Below, in pieces: positions 8,129 to 16,409 of a stretch of DNA of 42,227 bases (positions within the stretch are counted from its first letter, which is position 1; each line of letters opens with the position of its first letter). A model generated the notes under the pieces. It did not search any database. It was not told where the DNA came from and saw only the letters and a program-made list of their open reading frames with translations. Location: positions 177,963-220,189 of the forward strand of contig DEHZ01000003.1 in assembly GCA_002352205.1 (NCBI GenBank). The letters are read 5' to 3'. Origin of the DNA: Flavobacterium sp. UBA2787 (GTDB lineage Bacteria; Bacteroidota; Bacteroidia; Flavobacteriales; Flavobacteriaceae). The position numbers and the translations under genes were made by a program.

Positions 8129-8228
8129 GGGCGTGCCCCTTCGCAAGCTCCGGGTCGGGCTATCCGCTACAAGTCCTCGTTCGTCGTGCCTCCTCTCTGT
8201 GGGCTTTTCGCTGCTATCCCTCACGCGG
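8129..8228. repeat. GC-rich dispersed intergenic repeat, Flavobacterium type
   Basis: A 100-bp block begins GGGCGTGCCCC, contains CGGGCTATCCGCTAC, and ends GCTATCCCTCACGC. It is clearly richer in G and C than its AT-rich flanks. From memory, blocks beginning GGGCGTGCCC and ending ATCCCTCACGC recur between genes in Flavobacterium genomes; I could not search to confirm this. It does not encode a recognisable protein. Confidence 0.6.
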
Positions 8229-8274
8229 ATTCAGTGCAACAAAGCATTTCAAAAGAAATTGATTTTCAAAAGAG

Positions 8275-8374
8275 TTTTAGTTTTCAGTCACAGTCGCAGT
8301 TTTCAGTATCTGCATCTCCAATCTTGTCATCCTGACGAAGGAAGGATCTCATCATTTTAGTCTTCAGTCACAGT
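8275..8374. repeat. Spaced direct repeat (20 bp, 80-bp period)
   Basis: TTTTAGTTTTCAGTCACAGT at 8275-8294 recurs with one change at 8355-8374 (TTTTAGTCTTCAGTCACAGT). The two copies bracket the short hairpin repeat at 8323-8352, as if that element had been inserted or duplicated together with its flank. Confidence 0.65.
8323..8352. repeat. REP-like hairpin repeat
   Basis: CTTGTCATCCTGACGAAGGA continues to GGATCTCAT, with stem ATCCT (8329-8333) and AGGAT (8343-8347). From memory this GTCATCCTGACGAAGGAAGGATC type of sequence is a very common intergenic repeat in Bacteroidota; the recurrence was not checked. Confidence 0.55.
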
Positions 8375-8513
8375 TATTAGTCTAAACTTCCTCAACCTTG
8401 TCAATGTGAAAGACGACAAAGTTGAAATAACAATCTTTAGCCTTGGCGAGTGGCTATCATTCATGTAACTGACCATAAACTTTGTAGCAAAATGAAAATT
8501 CAACAGACATATA

Positions 8514-8544
8514 TCTTTGTCAAAGTTTAAAACTTTGACAAAGA
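8514..8544. repeat. 31-bp near-perfect palindrome
   Basis: TCTTTGTCAAAGTTT (8514-8528) is the exact reverse complement of AAACTTTGACAAAGA (8530-8544), with a single A between. A diverged copy lies at 9192-9224 on the other side of the gene at 8610. Together they flank that gene and the tRNA side of the island. Confidence 0.75.
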
Positions 8545-8609
8545 ATCGCAAAAAATTTATATTTTTATTTAATAAAATAGCAAACTGCTAAACCCTGAAT
8601 TAAAAAAAA

Positions 8610-9113
8610 ATGAAAAACACATTAATATTAATTTTACTCGTATTCACTTGTTCAATTTATGCACAACCATCATATTCTGAATGTTTTATATCAAAAAAAA
8701 GAGGTTTTTTGATTCGTCAAAAAAATATTCTTCTAAAAATTAGTGATACAACTTATCTTTTGGAAAGATACACCTCTGGAATGGGAATTTTTTGGGGCGT
8801 AACTAAAGATACTCTCAAACTAACCGAAAACAAACTGGTGTCTGATAGTCTTCAAATTGAGTTCAAAAACACAAAAAAATATAAAATAATAACAAAACAA
8901 AGTAAAAAAAATTATCGTTTTAAAATTCTTGATAAATCTAATCCAGACATTTTATACACAAGAAACCTAGTATTCAGAGAAGAAATAAAATATAAAATTA
9001 AAGACAAAGAATTAGCTTCTGAATTTGTAAAAAAGACGAATGATCTTATCCGCAAACTTGAACACGAAGAGTTCAAAAGTAAAGTTGAAGCAATAGTAAA
9101 AAGTATGGAATAA
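8610..9113 (+). CDS. AT-rich secreted protein of unknown function
   Basis: The 167-residue product has a signal peptide (residues 1-19, cleavage likely after YAQ). VFTC in the signal does not fit a lipobox, so it is probably a soluble periplasmic or exported protein. The mature part is rich in Lys, Ile and Thr, with a predicted beta-rich middle (alternating LLKISDTTYLLERY-type strands) and a charged C-terminal helix ending in VEAIVKSME. I do not recognise a family. It is noticeably more AT-rich than its neighbours and is flanked by copies of a palindromic repeat, which may mark a laterally acquired or recently inserted gene. The ATG follows an A-rich leader. Confidence 0.65.
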   Translation: MKNTLILILLVFTCSIYAQPSYSECFISKKRGFLIRQKNILLKISDTTYLLERYTSGMGIFWGVTKDTLKLTENKLVSDSLQIEFKNTKKYKIITKQSKKNYRFKILDKSNPDILYTRNLVFREEIKYKIKDKELASEFVKKTNDLIRKLEHEEFKSKVEAIVKSME

Positions 9114-9191
9114 TTGATAAACAACAAAGATTTGATGCTTCCACAAGATTGTTATTACAACTAAGTAATCTTTTATTTAAATACAAATTTC

Positions 9192-9224
9192 ATCTTTGTT
9201 AAAGTTAAAAACTGTGACAAAGAT
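9192..9224. repeat. Diverged second copy of the palindromic repeat
   Basis: ATCTTTGTTAAAGTT (9192-9206) and AACTGTGACAAAGAT (9210-9224) are imperfect arms of the same palindrome as 8514-8544. It lies 78 nt after the stop of the secreted hypothetical protein. Confidence 0.6.
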
Positions 9225-9263
9225 TTCTGCTTAATTATCAAATAAATTTCAAAATAAATCAAT

Positions 9264-9301
9264 AAAAAAAAGCTCCACTTGTAAAAACAAATGAAGCTTT
9301 T
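9264..9301 (-). terminator. Intrinsic terminator of the tRNA unit
   Basis: On the minus strand AAAGCTTCATTTGT pairs with ACAAGTGGAGCTTT (two mismatches) around a T-rich loop and is followed by a run of T. It begins 3 nt after the tRNA-Leu 3' end. Confidence 0.8.
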
Positions 9302-9303
9302 GT

Positions 9304-9388
9304 ACTCAAGGCGGGACTTGAACCCGCACGGGCATTACTGCCCACTGGATTTTAAGTCCAGCGTGTCTACCAATTCCACCACTCGAGC
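9304..9388 (-). tRNA. tRNA-Leu (anticodon UAA)
   Basis: The 85-nt minus-strand sequence begins GCTCGAGTGG and has a D-arm TGGTAGAC, anticodon stem CTGGA/TCCAG around loop CTTAAAA (anticodon TAA), a long variable arm (GGGCAG/TGCCC type) as in class II tRNAs, and T-arm GCGGGTTCAAGTCCCGC. CCA is not encoded. The first acceptor pair is G-U in this reading. Confidence 0.95.
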
Positions 9389-9425
9389 CTGATGCGAGCA
9401 AACTGCTTGCATTATAAGATAGAAG

Positions 9426-9498
9426 AGCGAAAAACGGGATTCGAACCCGCGACCTCCACCTTGGCAAGGTGGCGCTCTACCAACTGAGCTATTTTCGC
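9426..9498 (-). tRNA. tRNA-Gly (anticodon GCC)
   Basis: The 73-nt minus-strand sequence has acceptor GCGAAAA/TTTTCGC, D-arm AGCTCAGTTGGTAGAGC, anticodon stem CCACC/GGTGG with loop TTGCCAA (anticodon GCC), and T-arm CGGGTTCGAACCCG. It is upstream of tRNA-Leu by 37 nt on the same strand, so both are likely one transcript. Confidence 0.96.
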
Positions 9499-9546
9499 GT
9501 ACAGGTTTTTTAAAAGAACAGCACTACTTGTTTAGCAATGCGGATG

Positions 9547-9576
9547 CAAATGTACTATAATTATTTACTTTTACAA
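9547..9576 (-). promoter_or_regulatory. Promoter of the tRNA-Gly/tRNA-Leu unit
   Basis: On the minus strand TTG (9574-9576), a 19-bp spacer and TACATTTG (9547-9554) give one of the best full matches to the TTG / TAnnTTTG promoter form in the window. Transcription would begin about 45 nt before the mature 5' end of tRNA-Gly. Confidence 0.7.
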
Positions 9577-9637
9577 GCGTTTTTTGCAAAAAAATTTACT
9601 TCAAAAACTAATGTTTTGAAAGTTAAAGTTATAGCAT

Positions 9638-12280
9638 TTATTTTTTGGTTAGCATTCGCTTAATTTCATTCAATTTCATTAAAGCTTCAACCGGAGTTAA
9701 AGTGTTTATATCTAAGTTTAGAATTTCTTCTTTGATTTCTTCCAACAAAGGATCATCCAAATTAAAAAAACTAAGTTGTAATTCATCCTTCGAAGATTTT
9801 ATGCCGGATAATTCTTCACTCGAATGATTTTTTTCTAATTTCTTTAAAATCTTTTGTGCTTTTTGAATCACGGTTTGTGGCATTCCCGCCATTTTGGCTA
9901 CATGAATACCAAAACTGTGTTCGGTGCCGCCTTTCACTAATTTTCGAATAAAAAGAACGGTATCTTTCAATTCTTTTACGGAAACATTAAAATTCTGCAC
10001 TCGGTCAAACGTGACTTCCATTTCATTTAATTCGTGATAATGTGTGGCAAACAACGTTTTTGGACGATTAGGATGTTCGTGCAAATATTCCGCAATGGCC
10101 CACGCAATCGAAATTCCGTCATACGTGCTGGTTCCTCGCCCGATTTCATCCAATAAAACCAAACTTCTTTCAGAAATATTATTCAAAATTGAAGCGGTTT
10201 CATTCATCTCAACCATAAAAGTCGATTCACCCATCGAAATGTTATCGCTCGCTCCTACTCTGGTAAATATTTTATCCACTACGCCCATTCGCACCGCTTC
10301 TGCCGGAACAAAACTTCCCATTTGAGCCAACAGCACAATTAGAGCCGTTTGTCGCAAAATAGCCGATTTACCCGACATATTCGGACCGGTAATCATAATA
10401 ATTTGTTGCGAATCTCTATCCAAAAAAACATCATTTGCAATATAAGGAACACCAACCGGCAATTGCTTTTCAATCACAGGATGACGACCGTTCGTAATTT
10501 CTAATTCATACGAATCATCCAAAATTGGTCGAACATACTTGTTTTCAATCGCCAATTGCGTAAACGAATTCAAACAATCCAACTGAGCAACCAAAGCCGC
10601 ATTCAACTGAACGGGTTTGATATAGGTGCCAATCCAAATCACCAATTGTTCAAATAATTGCGATTCTAATTGATGAATTTTATCTTCTGCTCCTAAAATT
10701 TTAGTTTCATATTCTTTTAATTCCTCCGTAATGTATCGTTCGGCATTTACTAAGGTTTGCTTTCTAATCCATTCAGTTGGAACTTTATCTTTATGTGTAT
10801 TTCTGACTTCAATATAATATCCAAAAACATTATTAAACGAAATTTTCAATGATGAAATTCCGGTTTTTTGCGATTCTCTGAGTTCAATTCCTTCCAAATA
10901 TTCTTTTCCCGAAGTGGAAATCGCTCTTAATTCATCTAAGACGGGATGAATTCCCTTCGCAATCGCATTTCCCTTGTTGATGGAAACCGGAGCATCGTGA
11001 TTCAAAGTCGATTTAATTTTTTCACGCAATAAATCACACGCGTGCAAACTATCGCCTATCGCTTTTAACGATTCATTTGAACTAGCCAAAGCCAAGGTTT
11101 TGATTGGAATAATGGCATCCAACGAATGACAAAGATTCATCACTTCACGAGGAGAAACTTTTCCGGTTGCGACTTTGGAAATCAATCGTTCCAAATCTGA
11201 TATTTGCTTAATTTGGTATTGAATTTTCTGTAAAACTTCTGAATTATCTTTTAAAAAACTCACCACTTCGTGGCGTGATCGAATTTTAGCTTCATCTTTC
11301 AAAGGCAAAGCCAACCAGCGTTTCAGCAATCGTGAACCCATCGGCGAAAGGGTTCTGTCAATCACATCCAATAACGTGACCGCGTTGGGATTGGTGCTGT
11401 GATACAACTCTAAATTTCGAATTGTAAAACGATCCATCCACACATACGCATCTTCTGCAATGCGTTGAATCGATGTAATATGCTGAATTTTATTGTGTTG
11501 TGTTTCCGATAAATAATACAAAACTGCACCCGAAGCGACGATCCCTTCTTGCATTTCTTCAATTCCAAATCCTTTTAAAGAATTGGTTTGAAAATGTTTT
11601 GTCAATACTTCATTGCCATAGTCTTCATTATACACCCAATCTTCCAGAAAAAAAGTGTGATAATCTTCGCCAAAAACTTCTCTAAAATGTTGTTTATGAT
11701 TTTTGGTTACTAAAATTTCACTTGGACTAAAATTTTGTAATAATTTGTCAATGTATTCTTCATTTCCTTGAGATGTCAAAAATTCGCCTGTTGAAACATC
11801 CAAAAATGAAACGCCAATTTGCTTCTTACCAAAATAAACTGAAGCTAAAAAATTATTCGATTTGGATTGCAATACCTCATCATTCATTGAAACGCCTGGA
11901 GTGACTAATTCGGTCACACCACGTTTCACAATAGTTTTAGTCATTTTTGGATCTTCCAATTGATCGCAAATCGCAACCCGAAGTCCGGCTTTGACCAGTT
12001 TTGGTAAATACGTATTTAACGAATGATGTGGAAAACCCGCCAAGGCAGTTTCAGTTTCAGAACCGGCACCTCTTTTGGTTAAAACAATGCCTAAAATTTG
12101 AGATGCCCGAACGGCATCTTCGCCAAATGTTTCATAGAAATCACCCACACGAAACAACAAACAAGCATCAGGATATTTCCGCTTGATTTCGTTGTATTGC
12201 TTCATTAAAGGTGTTTCTTTCGGTTCTTTGACGACGGTAGCTTTGGCTGACAATGGGTTCGGTTTTAGGTTTGGTTTCAA
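9638..12280 (-). CDS. mutS: DNA mismatch repair ATPase MutS
   Basis: MutS recognises mismatches and small loops in DNA and starts mismatch repair. The 880-residue product carries the mismatch-reading Phe-x-Glu motif as FYE (residues 48-50) in domain I, connector, lever and clamp domains, then the ABC-type ATPase with Walker A GPNMSGKS (about 631-638) and Walker [13 protein letters not shown] (from about 709). The C-terminal segment [17 protein letters not shown] is typical of Bacteroidota MutS. It is full length and transcribed away from the divergent RNA methyltransferase gene. The Phe-x-Glu motif separates it from MutS2. Confidence 0.98.
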   Translation of the reverse strand: MKPNLKPNPLSAKATVVKEPKETPLMKQYNEIKRKYPDACLLFRVGDFYETFGEDAVRASQILGIVLTKRGAGSETETALAGFPHHSLNTYLPKLVKAGLRVAICDQLEDPKMTKTIVKRGVTELVTPGVSMNDEVLQSKSNNFLASVYFGKKQIGVSFLDVSTGEFLTSQGNEEYIDKLLQNFSPSEILVTKNHKQHFREVFGEDYHTFFLEDWVYNEDYGNEVLTKHFQTNSLKGFGIEEMQEGIVASGAVLYYLSETQHNKIQHITSIQRIAEDAYVWMDRFTIRNLELYHSTNPNAVTLLDVIDRTLSPMGSRLLKRWLALPLKDEAKIRSRHEVVSFLKDNSEVLQKIQYQIKQISDLERLISKVATGKVSPREVMNLCHSLDAIIPIKTLALASSNESLKAIGDSLHACDLLREKIKSTLNHDAPVSINKGNAIAKGIHPVLDELRAISTSGKEYLEGIELRESQKTGISSLKISFNNVFGYYIEVRNTHKDKVPTEWIRKQTLVNAERYITEELKEYETKILGAEDKIHQLESQLFEQLVIWIGTYIKPVQLNAALVAQLDCLNSFTQLAIENKYVRPILDDSYELEITNGRHPVIEKQLPVGVPYIANDVFLDRDSQQIIMITGPNMSGKSAILRQTALIVLLAQMGSFVPAEAVRMGVVDKIFTRVGASDNISMGESTFMVEMNETASILNNISERSLVLLDEIGRGTSTYDGISIAWAIAEYLHEHPNRPKTLFATHYHELNEMEVTFDRVQNFNVSVKELKDTVLFIRKLVKGGTEHSFGIHVAKMAGMPQTVIQKAQKILKKLEKNHSSEELSGIKSSKDELQLSFFNLDDPLLEEIKEEILNLDINTLTPVEALMKLNEIKRMLTKK

Positions 12281-12375
12281 AAATACGGAAATAAAATTTC
12301 AATGGCAATGGGAAATTCAATGACAATCGCAAAAATCAATTTCAATATCAAATATAAAAATTCAAATTCATTACT

Positions 12376-12383
12376 TATTTTTG
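12376..12383 (+). promoter_or_regulatory. -7 box placed 4 nt before the RNA methyltransferase ATG
   Basis: TATTTTTG matches TAnnTTTG exactly and ends 4 nt before the ATG at 12388. Transcription would begin at or next to the start codon, which implies a leaderless mRNA if the box is used. No clear TTG -33 is visible. Confidence 0.45.
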
Positions 12384-12387
12384 CAAG

Positions 12388-12930
12388 ATGAGAAAATTAG
12401 CCAATTCTGAACTGGAACGCAAAAATATTAATGAGTTTAAAGATGCTCAAAAAACACCCATCATCATTATTTTAGATGACATTAGAAGTTTGCATAATAT
12501 TGGTTCGGTTTTTAGAACTTCGGATGCTTTTTTGATTGAAAAAATATATTTGTGTGGCATTACAGCGACTCCTCCCAACAAGGAAATTCACAAAACGGCT
12601 TTAGGTGCAACTGATACGGTAACTTGGGAATATCAAAAAGAGGTTTTGACGGTGATTGATCAATTGAAAGCTGAAAATATCTCCGTTTTTGCTATTGAAC
12701 AAGTTGAAAATTCGATTATGTTGAATGAGTTTGAAGTTGAAAAGGAAAAAAAATATGCTTTAATTTTTGGCAACGAAGTCAAAGGCGTTTCGCAACAAGC
12801 CATTGAAAAATGTGATGGTGTGATTGAAATTCCGCAATTGGGGACAAAACATTCGCTGAATATTTCAGTTAGTGCCGGAATTGTCGTGTGGGATTTATTT
12901 AAAAAGTTCACCGTTTTAGAAGGAAATTAG
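12388..12930 (+). CDS. SpoU/TrmH-family RNA 2'-O-methyltransferase
   Basis: SPOUT-class enzymes use S-adenosylmethionine to methylate ribose 2'-OH in tRNA or rRNA. The 180-residue product shows the three family motifs in order: LHNIGSVFRTSDAF near residues 35-48 (motif 1, Asn and Arg), LIFGNEVKGV (motif 2), and IPQLGTKHSLNISVSAGI (motif 3) forming the trefoil knot. There is no extra N-terminal substrate domain, so this is a minimal single-domain member; the target RNA cannot be told. The start at MRKLANSELER matches the usual family start, so the close promoter box is not explained by a wrong start. Confidence 0.9.
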   Translation: MRKLANSELERKNINEFKDAQKTPIIIILDDIRSLHNIGSVFRTSDAFLIEKIYLCGITATPPNKEIHKTALGATDTVTWEYQKEVLTVIDQLKAENISVFAIEQVENSIMLNEFEVEKEKKYALIFGNEVKGVSQQAIEKCDGVIEIPQLGTKHSLNISVSAGIVVWDLFKKFTVLEGN

Positions 12931-12975
12931 CAATTGTTTATTCAATTTTTGTTCTCAATTTCTTACTTTTACAAA

Positions 12976-15111
12976 ATGAACGGATTTTCGATACTTCGCT
13001 ACACTTTTATACTTTTATTTTTATGCTTTGGCTACTTTTCGCCTTTGATGAATATAAATTCTTCATCAAATCAAAAAGAAAAAAAACCTACAATTTTAAA
13101 TGATGCTCCAATTTTAGTTGCAACCGGAAATCAAATTTATTGTCCGGGTTCGCAGATGAAAATAGTGACTAACATGACAATTACCGATCCAGATGATACT
13201 GGAATTGACGCAATATACATTCAAATTTCATCGGGATATGTTAATGGTCAGGATATATTAACTTTAACAGGAACTCATCCAACCATTGCCACAAGTTGGG
13301 ATGCATTGACAGGTAAACTTACACTTACAGGAATTTCTGCTCAGCCAACTTATGTAGATTTAATTGCTGCTATAGAAGATGTTGTTTTTTCAAACTCATC
13401 AGCAAATCCTACAGGTGTTAGAACTTTTTCCATTACGGTAGGACAAGCCAATTATCTGCCTTCAAATGGTCATTATTATGAATATGTTCCGAATATTGGA
13501 ATTACTTGGTCTGCTGCAAGAACAGCAGCAGCTAACAGGACTTATTACGGTTTACAAGGCTATTTAGCTACCATTACAGCTCCAGACGAAGCTCAGCTTT
13601 CTGGTGAGCAAGCTGCCGGTGCAGGATGGATTGGCGGAAGCGATGAAGAAATCGAAGGGATTTGGAAATGGATGACTGGGCCCGAAATAGGGAACATTTT
13701 TTGGAACGGTGGAGTAAATGGTTCAACACCCACTTATGCCAATTGGAATAATGGTGAGCCAAATAATGCCGGTAATGAAGATTATGCTCATGTAACGGCT
13801 CCCGGTGTGGGCATTCCTGGTTCGTGGAATGATTTATCCAATACTGGTGAAGCGAGTGGCGATTATCAACCCAAAGGATATATTGTGGAATATGGCGGAA
13901 TGCCCGGCGATCCGGTTTTGCAGATTTCAACAAGCACAACCATCACTATTCCGAGTATAACTTCTTCATTAGGTCAATCAAGTTGCGGAAATGGTTCGGT
14001 AACACTAACCGCCAATGCTTCTGCCGGAACAATAAAGTGGTATGCAACACAAACCGGAGGAACACCTTTGGCTACCGGAAACAATTTTACAACACCAATT
14101 TTAACTGAAACAACAACTTACTATATCGATGCGTTTGAGATTGGTTGTGCAACCGGAACAAGAACAGCCGTAACGGCAACAATAAATCAAATTCCGACAG
14201 TTACAATTGTTGATCCGAATCCGGTATGTGGAGAAAATTCAACTGTCTTAACTGCTTTTACAACTGCGGGAACAATCAATTGGTATGCTGTTGAAACGGG
14301 AGGAACTATTTTAGGAACGGGAACTTCATTCACAACTCCAATTATTTCAGAAGATACTACGTTTTATGCAGAAGCAATAAATAATGGTTGCTCATCTGGA
14401 AATAGAATTCCAGTAGATGTCTTTGTTTACGATTTGCCGGATGTGGAAGACGAAACGGTAACTCTTTGTGAAGGAACTGTCATCACCTTAAATGCGGGTG
14501 TGTCAAATGCTACGTATCTTTGGTCAACCGGAGAAAGTTCACAAACCATTCAAGTTAATAACAATTCGAATTATTCGGTTGTCGTAACTTCTTTGGCAGC
14601 AGGAAATTGTTCTAAAACAAAAAATTTTACCATCGTTCAATATGATATTCCGGTAATTGAAACAGTTGTTGTGAAAGACAATTCAGTTGAAATTATTGCT
14701 TCAGGGAACGGTGAATATGAATATTCAATTGATGGTTTTACTTACCAAGATTCAAATTTGTTTACTGTTAGCGAAGGCGGATTATACACAGCCTATGTGC
14801 GGGAGAAAATCAACAATTGTGGTTATTCCGACGAGGAAACCTTCGTTGTGCTTTTGGTTCCACCTTTTTTTACACCTAATGGCGATGGTCAAAACGATGT
14901 TTTCTATTTGAAAGGGATGGAGTTTTATCCAAACTCTTCTATGTCCATTTTCAATCGTTACGGAAAATTAATCAAACAAATTGTTCCAAGTAATCCTTTT
15001 TGGGACGGAACTTTTGAAGGTGAAAATCTACCTGCCGATGATTATTGGTATGTTTTGAAAATTGATAATGCTACAGCGGAACGAAAAGGGCATTTTTCAT
15101 TAAAAAGGTAA
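12976..15111 (+). CDS. Secreted T9SS cargo with C-type lectin domain and type-B sorting domain
   Basis: I place the start at the ATG at 12976 (711 residues), because an upstream TTG would put the promoter-like TACTTTTA (12964-12971) inside the gene. After an N-terminal signal anchor come a cadherin-like region (about 40-150), a C-type lectin-like domain (about 160-308) with the sugar-binding EPN in WNNGEPNNAG and a WND motif, two similar Ig-like repeats with CGxxxxxLTA starts and WYAT/WYAV cores (about 333-488), a further PKD/Ig-like part, and a C-terminal type-B T9SS domain with FFTPNGDGQNDVF and FNRYGKLI (about 625-711). It is probably exported by T9SS to the cell surface to bind glycans. 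It ends 1 nt from convergent folK. Confidence 0.9.
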   Translation: MNGFSILRYTFILLFLCFGYFSPLMNINSSSNQKEKKPTILNDAPILVATGNQIYCPGSQMKIVTNMTITDPDDTGIDAIYIQISSGYVNGQDILTLTGTHPTIATSWDALTGKLTLTGISAQPTYVDLIAAIEDVVFSNSSANPTGVRTFSITVGQANYLPSNGHYYEYVPNIGITWSAARTAAANRTYYGLQGYLATITAPDEAQLSGEQAAGAGWIGGSDEEIEGIWKWMTGPEIGNIFWNGGVNGSTPTYANWNNGEPNNAGNEDYAHVTAPGVGIPGSWNDLSNTGEASGDYQPKGYIVEYGGMPGDPVLQISTSTTITIPSITSSLGQSSCGNGSVTLTANASAGTIKWYATQTGGTPLATGNNFTTPILTETTTYYIDAFEIGCATGTRTAVTATINQIPTVTIVDPNPVCGENSTVLTAFTTAGTINWYAVETGGTILGTGTSFTTPIISEDTTFYAEAINNGCSSGNRIPVDVFVYDLPDVEDETVTLCEGTVITLNAGVSNATYLWSTGESSQTIQVNNNSNYSVVVTSLAAGNCSKTKNFTIVQYDIPVIETVVVKDNSVEIIASGNGEYEYSIDGFTYQDSNLFTVSEGGLYTAYVREKINNCGYSDEETFVVLLVPPFFTPNGDGQNDVFYLKGMEFYPNSSMSIFNRYGKLIKQIVPSNPFWDGTFEGENLPADDYWYVLKIDNATAERKGHFSLKR

Positions 15112-15112
15112 T

Positions 15113-16249
15113 TTATCCGGCTATTTTTTTCTCTATTTCGTCTAGAATAAAAATATAATCTTCTTGATTATTTACAAAATCTTTATCGGAAACATCAATG
15201 ATTAAAACGTTCAAATTGGTTTGTGTTTTGATGAAATCCAAATAACCTTGATTGATTTTTTCTAAATATTCTGCCGGAATTTGCATTTCATAACTTCTGC
15301 CTCTTTTCTTGATATTTTCTAAAAGTTGATCTGTATTTTGATATAAATAAACATACAAATCGGGTTTTGGCATTTCTTTGTGGATAATGTCAAACATGGT
15401 TTTGTAAAGTCTGAACTCATCTTCTGCCAACGTTACTTTTGCAAAAATTAATGATTTAAAAATATGATAATCGGCTACAATGAAATCTTTAAACAAATCA
15501 AATTGTGCTAAATCATCCGATAATTGTTGGTATCTGTCGGCTAAAAAAGACATTTCTAACGGAAAAGCATACCGACTTTGATCTTCATAAAATTTAGGCA
15601 AAAACGGATTGTCGGCAAAACGTTCTAAGACTAATTTTGCATTAAAATCTTCAGCTATTTTGGATGACAATGTGGTTTTTCCTGCACCAATATTTCCTTC
15701 AATGGCAATGTAATTAAACTGTTGAAGATTTATTTTCTCCAGTGGAGCTTCTAATTTCTGGACTACTTTGCAATTACTTTTATCTTCTGCTAATTGAACT
15801 AATTCCGGCAAATACTTTTGTAAAATTGGATGTCGCCAATCTAAATTCAAATCACGCATGGGTAACAATACAAACTTTCTGTTTTGCATATGCGGATGAG
15901 GAACTTTTAATCTTTCGGTGTTGATGATTTCCTCGTTATAAGTAATTACGTCAATATCAATTATTCTTGGCAGATAACCTTCTTCGTTATTTCGAACTCT
16001 TCCTAATTTGGTTTCAAGTTGTAAAACTTCGTCTAAAATTTGTTCTGCTCCTTTTGACGTTTGCAAAACCAATGCACAATTATAGAACGGTTCGCTCTCA
16101 AAACCCCACGAAGGTGTTTCATATAACGAAGAAACTTTGACAACTGTAGCAATAGTATTATGAATTGAAATGATAGCCAATTGGATGTTTTCCAGACGGT
16201 TACCCAAATTGCTTCCTAAAGATAAAATGACTTGGCTTTGATTATTCAT
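15113..16249 (-). CDS. folK: FolK-deoxynucleoside kinase fusion
   Basis: Residues 1-160 are 6-hydroxymethyl-7,8-dihydropterin pyrophosphokinase, which makes the activated pterin for folate synthesis: LSLGSNLGNR (9-18), YETPSWGF, and the Mg-binding PRIIDIDVI (Asp98, Asp100). Residues 177-378 are a deoxynucleoside kinase: P-loop GNIGAGKT (185-192), DRY (238-240) where dNKs have the ERS/DRS-like base and sugar-contact motif, and RGR in the lid region. The joined protein is continuous with no frameshift. It therefore couples folate synthesis and nucleoside salvage, both serving thymidylate supply. I recall this fusion as occurring in Bacteroidota; the nucleoside preference is unknown. Confidence 0.92.
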   Translation of the reverse strand: MNNQSQVILSLGSNLGNRLENIQLAIISIHNTIATVVKVSSLYETPSWGFESEPFYNCALVLQTSKGAEQILDEVLQLETKLGRVRNNEEGYLPRIIDIDVITYNEEIINTERLKVPHPHMQNRKFVLLPMRDLNLDWRHPILQKYLPELVQLAEDKSNCKVVQKLEAPLEKINLQQFNYIAIEGNIGAGKTTLSSKIAEDFNAKLVLERFADNPFLPKFYEDQSRYAFPLEMSFLADRYQQLSDDLAQFDLFKDFIVADYHIFKSLIFAKVTLAEDEFRLYKTMFDIIHKEMPKPDLYVYLYQNTDQLLENIKKRGRSYEMQIPAEYLEKINQGYLDFIKTQTNLNVLIIDVSDKDFVNNQEDYIFILDEIEKKIAG

Positions 16250-16287
16250 GGTAGAGCAAAATAACTAAAACTATTTCAGAAATAAAG

Positions 16288-16295
16288 TATCTTTG
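16288..16295 (+). promoter_or_regulatory. Candidate -7 box for sppA
   Basis: TATCTTTG matches TAnnTTTG and lies 114 nt before the sppA ATG, giving a leader of about 110 nt. A short frame in that leader begins 6 nt after the box (16302-16355). Confidence 0.45.
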
Positions 16296-16301
16296 CCAAC
16301 C

Positions 16302-16355
16302 ATGTTAATAAGTTTCTGTAATTATGAATTTCTTTCAGCACGAAGTGTAACATAA
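16302..16355 (+). other. Possible 17-codon leader ORF ahead of sppA
   Basis: ATG at 16302 opens a frame encoding MLISFCNYEFLSARSVT and a TAA stop at 16353. It starts right after the candidate -7 box and ends 54 nt before sppA. Frames this short occur by chance, so coding is unproven. Confidence 0.15.
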
Positions 16356-16409
16356 TGCAATGAAAGACTACTAATTAGGAAAACAATATTCAATTAAAAA
16401 AAACATAAA

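Larger units (their letters stand above)
8022..8609. other. Gene-free repeat island
   Basis: No credible coding region is found in this 588-bp gap. Open frames across 8029-8360 run through the repeat at 8129-8228, lack a leader and have no family resemblance. The stretch holds at least four repeat elements, listed separately: a GC-rich dispersed repeat, a spaced direct repeat, a short hairpin repeat and a long palindrome. A weaker inverted repeat is CAACCTTGTC (8393-8402) with GACAAAGTTG (8415-8424), one mismatch, which shares its GACAAAG core with the palindrome at 8514-8544. Confidence 0.7.

Noticed and set aside
8029-8360. Two overlapping open frames of 77 codons in the repeat island
   Set aside because: They run through the GC-rich dispersed repeat, have no leader or promoter, and the products are Ser/Arg/Cys-rich with no family character.
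8610-8669. Lipobox reading of VFTC in the orphan secreted protein
   Set aside because: Phe at -2 and Thr at -1 do not fit a lipobox, and a good signal peptidase I site (YAQ) follows.
12934-12975. Earlier TTG start for the lectin/T9SS protein
   Set aside because: It begins 3 nt after the previous stop and covers a promoter-like box; the ATG at 12976 gives a normal signal.
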